From CAYVBE01 sp964448935 (GTDB lineage: Bacteria; Planctomycetota; Brocadiia; SM23-32), in the NCBI GenBank assembly GCA_964448935.1, contig CAYVBE010000005.1:1-53480 (forward strand): 53,480 nucleotides of DNA, given 5' to 3'. This document shows positions 50,300 to 53,480 of this stretch, piece by piece. The notes beneath the pieces are model-generated. The model ran no database searches. It saw only the letters and a program-made list of their open reading frames with translations, and was not told where the DNA came from. Within the stretch, counting starts at the first letter, position 1, and each line of letters begins with the position of its first letter. A program made the translations under genes and the position numbers.

Positions 50300-50946
50300 C
50301 TCTGACGCCGAAAGACCTGAAATCCCTGGAGCAGACACTGGCAAAGCTGCAAGACCAGGTCAGGATTGTCTATTTCACAGAACAGGTTAATTGCCGGCAC
50401 TGCCGACAGGAGCGCCGGCTTCTGGCAGAACTGGCCGACCTCTCCCACAAACTGGAACTGGAGGTGTACAACTTCACCGCAGACCGCGACGTAGCGCGCG
50501 AGTACGGGGTGGACAAGGTGCCGGGCCTGGTGCTTGTGGGGCAGCAGGACTACGGAGTCCGCTACTACGGAATGCCTTCGGATTTCGAGTTCCGCATGCT
50601 GCTGGAAGATATGGTCAGGGTTTCTTCCGCGGATTCGGGGCTTTCCCCCGACAGCAGAAAGCGGCTGAGCGGTCTGAACGCCAGGACGCATCTGGAAGTG
50701 CTGACTACTCCCGCCTGTCCCTTTTCTGAAACCGCGATCCGGCTTGCACACCAGATGGCCATGGAAAGCGACAGGGTAACAGCCGATCTGGTAAACGTCG
50801 AGGATTTTCCCGAACTGGCGGAGCATTACGAGGTGATGGCAGCGCCAACAGTGGTCGTCAATGAACGCCACAGCTTCTACGGCGCCCTCGACGAATCGGA
50901 GTTCATCGAGAAGGCATTGGAGGGCGCACGGGAAGAGGACGCGTGA
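50293..50946 (+). CDS. Protein disulfide oxidoreductase-like two-domain thioredoxin fold protein
   Basis: A 217-residue protein made of two thioredoxin-fold units, as in the PDO/glutaredoxin-like proteins of anaerobes and thermophiles. The first has an active VNCRHC (C34, C37) and cis-Pro KVPGLVLVG; the second has TPACPFSE (C142, S145), a monothiol form of CPxC, with APTVVVN. Such proteins act on protein disulfides, often with a thioredoxin reductase or flavoprotein. It overlaps the methyltransferase gene by seven bases. Confidence 0.88.
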   Translation: MVALTPKDLKSLEQTLAKLQDQVRIVYFTEQVNCRHCRQERRLLAELADLSHKLELEVYNFTADRDVAREYGVDKVPGLVLVGQQDYGVRYYGMPSDFEFRMLLEDMVRVSSADSGLSPDSRKRLSGLNARTHLEVLTTPACPFSETAIRLAHQMAMESDRVTADLVNVEDFPELAEHYEVMAAPTVVVNERHSFYGALDESEFIEKALEGAREEDA

Positions 50947-50951
50947 CAGGC

Positions 50952-50971
50952 GACAACACCGGAGCGTTGTC
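50952..50971. repeat. Short hairpin after the disulfide oxidoreductase gene
   Basis: GACAAC and GTTGTC pair around an eight-base loop, six bases after the stop at 50946, followed by CCGG-CAAAGT-CCGG. There is no T tract. It may slow or process the transcript before the zinc-ribbon gene. Confidence 0.35.
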
Positions 50972-51022
50972 CCGGCAAAGTCCGGCAGAAATACTCCCGG
51001 ATCGAGATAAGGGAGAAAACCG

Positions 51023-51322
51023 ATGGCTGAAGTAGACAAGGGCAAACAGGCAGGAAACCAACTGAAGAACTGCGCGATGTGCGGCGAAGAGATCAGCCCC
51101 TACAGCCCCTTCTGTCGCAATTGCGGGCATCCGCAAGGCCGCCCTCTGATCATCGCCCTGCTGGTTCTTTTCCTGCTGATTCTGCTGGCCCTCTATACGG
51201 GGTTCATGTTCTTCTGCGCATGCAACCCCGAGAGATTTGAACCCCATCCGCAGGAGTCACGCTCCGTGGATCAGCGGAATACCAGGATCGCTCGCGTTGA
51301 CAATCCTTGGGGCTCCGATTAG
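51023..51322 (+). CDS. Small zinc-ribbon membrane protein
   Basis: A 99-residue protein with an N-terminal zinc ribbon (C17, C20, C31, C34 in NCAMCGEE and CRNCG) and one TM helix of about 20 residues (43-62), ending in a polar tail. AAGGGAG precedes the ATG. No family function is known; similar proteins are often membrane-bound adaptors. It stands directly before tRNA-Ser. Confidence 0.78.
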   Translation: MAEVDKGKQAGNQLKNCAMCGEEISPYSPFCRNCGHPQGRPLIIALLVLFLLILLALYTGFMFFCACNPERFEPHPQESRSVDQRNTRIARVDNPWGSD

Positions 51323-51332
51323 CATAGTTGGC

Positions 51333-51425
51333 GGAGGGGTGTCCGAGTTGGCCGAAGGAGCACGGTTGGAAACTGTGTGTACGGGTTTCCTCGTACCGAG
51401 GGTTCGAATCCCTCCCCCTCCGCCA
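51333..51425 (+). tRNA. tRNA-Ser (GGA anticodon)
   Basis: A 93-base class II tRNA including the encoded CCA. The acceptor stem is GGAGGGG with CCCCTCC, the anticodon stem CACGG/CTGTG closes a seven-base loop with GGA at 51368-51370, a long variable arm follows, and the T arm is GAGGG-TTCGAAT-CCCTC. It reads UCC and UCU. It lies eleven bases after the zinc-ribbon gene. Confidence 0.95.
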
Positions 51426-51460
51426 TTCTTCCCACTGCCACTCTAAGGGGGACACACCCG

Positions 51461-51965
51461 ATGATCAGGTCGAGATCGTCGTGTTTGCATCTTGCCGCGT
51501 TGCTGGTTGCCGTCCTTCTTCTCCCCGTGGCGGGAGACGCTCGCGCAGCGGAAGCCGCCAAGGACGAGCCGGTCCTTATGGGACAGAACTTCTGGGCCGT
51601 CCCCTGGCCCGCCGCCGACCCCTTCCAGCCCGACGCGCAGCACGTGAGCGGGCCCGACCCCTGGAAACCGGGCTTTATCACGGAAGTGACGCCCTACCAC
51701 ATCATCCGCTTCATGGACTGGAACCACACCAACGCCCATTACGGCGAAAAGGAGGGCTTCCAGGTCAAAGGCACCGGCTGGATGGACCGCAAGCAGAAGG
51801 ACAACCCCGACCAGCGCCGGCTGCCACTACATGCACGCGGGCACGCGCGAATGGGCCTGCATCAAGCCCACCGGCATCGGCTACGAGAAGGCGGCGGAGT
51901 TTTCCAAGTACCGCGCACTCGCCGAATACTGCGCCAGAGTCCCCCTGCCGGGCGCCGCGCGCTGA
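51461..51965 (+). pseudogene. Broken gene for an exported protein (frameshift or internal deletion)
   Basis: The first part starts with a signal peptide (about residues 1-29, ending ARAAE) and reads sensibly to about residue 118 (FMDWNHTNAHYGEKEGFQVKG, then MDRKQKDNPDQ). After about 51812 that frame turns into an unlikely Arg/His-rich sequence, while the next frame reads sensibly as GCHYMHAGTREWACIKPTG...AEYCARVPLPGAAR and ends at TGA 51963. So one base appears missing, or a larger central part was deleted. The N-terminal FMDW(N/G)xTN block recalls a planctomycete secreted family usually several hundred residues longer. No function assigned. Confidence 0.6.
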
Positions 51966-53333
51966 TCAGGTCTCGAAGTGGACGTCTCCCGCCTCCAGGG
52001 CATTTCTGAGCTCGCCGTAGGCCAGTTCCCGCGTCCCGCAATCCCGGCCGGCGCAGAGCGACGCGGCCGTGCCCGCCGCCTGACCCTGTCCCATGCAGCA
52101 GACCGTGTTGCGGGTGGACATGTGCGCCTTGAAGTCCGAGGTGATCATCATGCCGGCCGCGAGCAGGTTCTCGATTCCCGCAACCCTCAGCGCGCGGTAA
52201 GGCACCCCGTAGGTGCCGCCGTCCTTCACCTGATAGCGCGGCGCCAGGTCGTGGAAACCGTAGACCATGATGTCGTCCTCGAAGTGCCGCCCCCCCACCA
52301 CGTCCTCCAGCGTGATGTCGTAGTCGCACTCGATCAGTCGGCCCCGGCGTATGCAGAGCGACGGGCTGGTGCGAGCCATGAATGCCTTCTCGCAACCGGG
52401 CACGAACTTCCGGAATAGCTCGACCGCCCTCAATTGCCGCCGCCGCAACTCCAGCTCCGCCTCCGCCACCGCGTCCCGATCGGTGGGGCTGACGGGCATC
52501 TTCAGGTTCAGCTTGATGAACATCATGTAATCGTCGTGGACGGTGGTGGTCACGGTGCCCATGCCGATCCGCTTCGCGCCCCGGGCAAAACCGGCCGGCA
52601 GCTCGGCCCGACGGCCATTGAGGCGCACGATCCGGTCGCCCTGCCCGTCCCGCGTGCCCCTGGCCAGTTCGGTCAGGGCGTCGTGGGCGTTGAGGAACTC
52701 ATGGTAGCCCTCCACGTCCACGTTGGCCAGGCCGACGCTGTTGGCCACCGCGTAGTCGTTGGGCTCGGAGTAGTCAGCGCCCGCGTGGGCGCATAGGTCG
52801 CCGTAGGCGGTGCAGTCAACGAAGCACCGGGCCCGGAAAAGCTCCCGGCCCGAGCGGCTCTCGACGATGGCGCCCACCACCCGCTCACCCTCCGTCACGG
52901 CGCCGACCAGCAGCGTATTGACGCAGACGAACACCCCGGCCTCGGTCAGCATCTCGAAGGCCGTCAGCTTGTAGAGTTCCGTGTCTATGGCGGTGCAGAC
53001 CGAGTCGTATTCGTAGCCCTCGACCATCTCGGCGTGCCCGGACGTGCCGCCGACCTGGGCCAGCCGGTCCACGATCTCCTGCGCTATGCCGCGCACCACC
53101 TGGCGTTTCTCGGCGCCGGGGAACGCCTTCCACAGGTTATAGAAGCTGTGCAACGCCGTGCCGCCCTCCACCACCGTGCCGCCGGGGTAACCCTTGGCCT
53201 CAACGAGCACGGTGTCCGCCCCCTGCCGCGCCGCCGCGATGGCCGCCACCACGCCCGCCGTCCCGCCACCGGCCACCACGACATCGAAATCCCGCGTTGC
53301 CAGTCGGCGCGCCGGCTCTTCGTAAATGACCAT
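51966..53333 (-). CDS. FAD-dependent oxidoreductase (PF12831-type)
   Basis: A 455-residue flavoprotein. The dinucleotide motif is VVVAGGGTAGVVAAIAAARQG (residues 18-38) with VEAKGYPGG, and the C-terminal end has GIENLLAAGMMITSDFKAHMS and CCMGQGQAAGTAASLCA, which close the FAD site. Such 'FAD-dependent oxidoreductase' genes are abundant in Planctomycetota; their substrates are unknown. No signal peptide. GGAGG precedes the ATG at 53333. Its TGA stop directly abuts the TGA of the convergent pseudogene (TGATCA). Confidence 0.9.
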   Translation of the reverse strand: MVIYEEPARRLATRDFDVVVAGGGTAGVVAAIAAARQGADTVLVEAKGYPGGTVVEGGTALHSFYNLWKAFPGAEKRQVVRGIAQEIVDRLAQVGGTSGHAEMVEGYEYDSVCTAIDTELYKLTAFEMLTEAGVFVCVNTLLVGAVTEGERVVGAIVESRSGRELFRARCFVDCTAYGDLCAHAGADYSEPNDYAVANSVGLANVDVEGYHEFLNAHDALTELARGTRDGQGDRIVRLNGRRAELPAGFARGAKRIGMGTVTTTVHDDYMMFIKLNLKMPVSPTDRDAVAEAELELRRRQLRAVELFRKFVPGCEKAFMARTSPSLCIRRGRLIECDYDITLEDVVGGRHFEDDIMVYGFHDLAPRYQVKDGGTYGVPYRALRVAGIENLLAAGMMITSDFKAHMSTRNTVCCMGQGQAAGTAASLCAGRDCGTRELAYGELRNALEAGDVHFET

Positions 53334-53380
53334 GCCCGTCCTCCGCTACGCTCCACCCATTGCCGCGACCATTGGCCGAC

Positions 53381-53409
53381 ATCATAGAACCACGCAACCT
53401 GACGGTCAA
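53381..53409 (-). promoter_or_regulatory. Predicted promoter of the FAD oxidoreductase
   Basis: On the minus strand TTGACC (53404-53409), 17 bases, TATGAT (53381-53386), about 40 bases ahead of the start codon. A near-consensus promoter. Bases 53410-53480 contain no gene that I can support. Confidence 0.55.
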
Positions 53410-53480
53410 CCCGCTGCGCAGGAAGACAGGGTCATTCAAAAGTCCCACGCACCGTATAGCCATTGATGTGTTCCGCCTTC

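Noticed and set aside
1..53480. CRISPR arrays, insertion sequences, integrases, prophage or attachment sites
   Set aside because: No regularly spaced repeats, transposase or integrase motifs or target duplications were seen. The single tRNA-Ser has no integrase or repeated 3' end nearby.

Overview
The window is a GC-rich, densely coded bacterial chromosome segment with one tRNA, no rRNA, no CRISPR array, no insertion sequence and no phage genes. An lpxB homologue and several lipoproteins or signal peptides indicate a Gram-negative envelope. Superoxide reductase, thiol peroxidase, clostridial-type ferredoxins, many radical-SAM enzymes and an anaerobic-type sulfatase maturase indicate an anaerobe. 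The run DUF4159 - MoxR - DUF58 - BatA-like - VWA - DUF4175, together with a sulfatase and Gfo/Idh/MocA genes, is typical of Planctomycetota and neighbouring uncultured lineages. That placement is an inference; no marker tree could be built.

Layout. (1) 1-8623, minus strand: housekeeping and redox-protection genes (DHH phosphoesterase cut by the window edge, DUF2156, YyaL/DUF255, phosphoribosyltransferase, AmrS-like radical SAM, Tpx, LacD-like aldolase, Hsp20, ferredoxin, superoxide reductase). (2) 8653-9564, minus: a lipoprotein esterase, divergent from (3) 9743-25400, plus: a nine-gene envelope operon built around a MoxR ATPase and three von Willebrand A proteins, ending in large exported proteins. 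(4) 25433-26602, minus: lpxB, back to back with (5) 26807-29674, plus: ECF sigma factor, zinc-finger anti-sigma factor, a Spy/CnrR-like periplasmic sensor and a very arginine-rich exported protein. (6) 29756-32842, minus: aspS and hisS. (7) 33003-37526, minus: a sugar/sulfate-ester unit (SGNH lipoprotein, sulfatase, Gfo/Idh/MocA oxidoreductase, sugar phosphate isomerase) closed by an intrinsic terminator. (8) 37641-42372, minus: sulfatase-maturase-like radical SAM, J-domain protein, RACE-type corrinoid activator and CoA-disulfide-reductase-like flavoprotein, bounded by a predicted promoter and a terminator.

(9) 42470-50946 is the region I find most interesting. Two divergent operons start from one shared control region in which two good sigma-70 promoters overlap at their -10 boxes. 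The left operon begins with a DtxR-family regulator, then a 2[4Fe-4S] ferredoxin, a thioredoxin-like/glutaredoxin fusion, a solitary GroES, an unrecognised cysteine-containing protein, a MetV-like MTHFR C-terminal protein, DUF1684 and an FkbM-type methyltransferase. The right operon carries DUF1638, another ferredoxin, a radical-SAM protein, a metallo-beta-lactamase-fold protein, a methyltransferase and a protein disulfide oxidoreductase. DUF1638, MetV and the nearby RACE protein point to corrinoid/folate one-carbon metabolism; the thiol proteins and ferredoxins suggest metal- or redox-responsive control.

(10) 51023-53333: a small zinc-ribbon membrane protein, tRNA-Ser(GGA), a broken secreted-protein gene, and a convergent FAD-dependent oxidoreductase whose stop codon abuts that of the broken gene. 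All non-coding gaps are shorter than about 210 bases; those with visible promoters, hairpins or terminators are listed.
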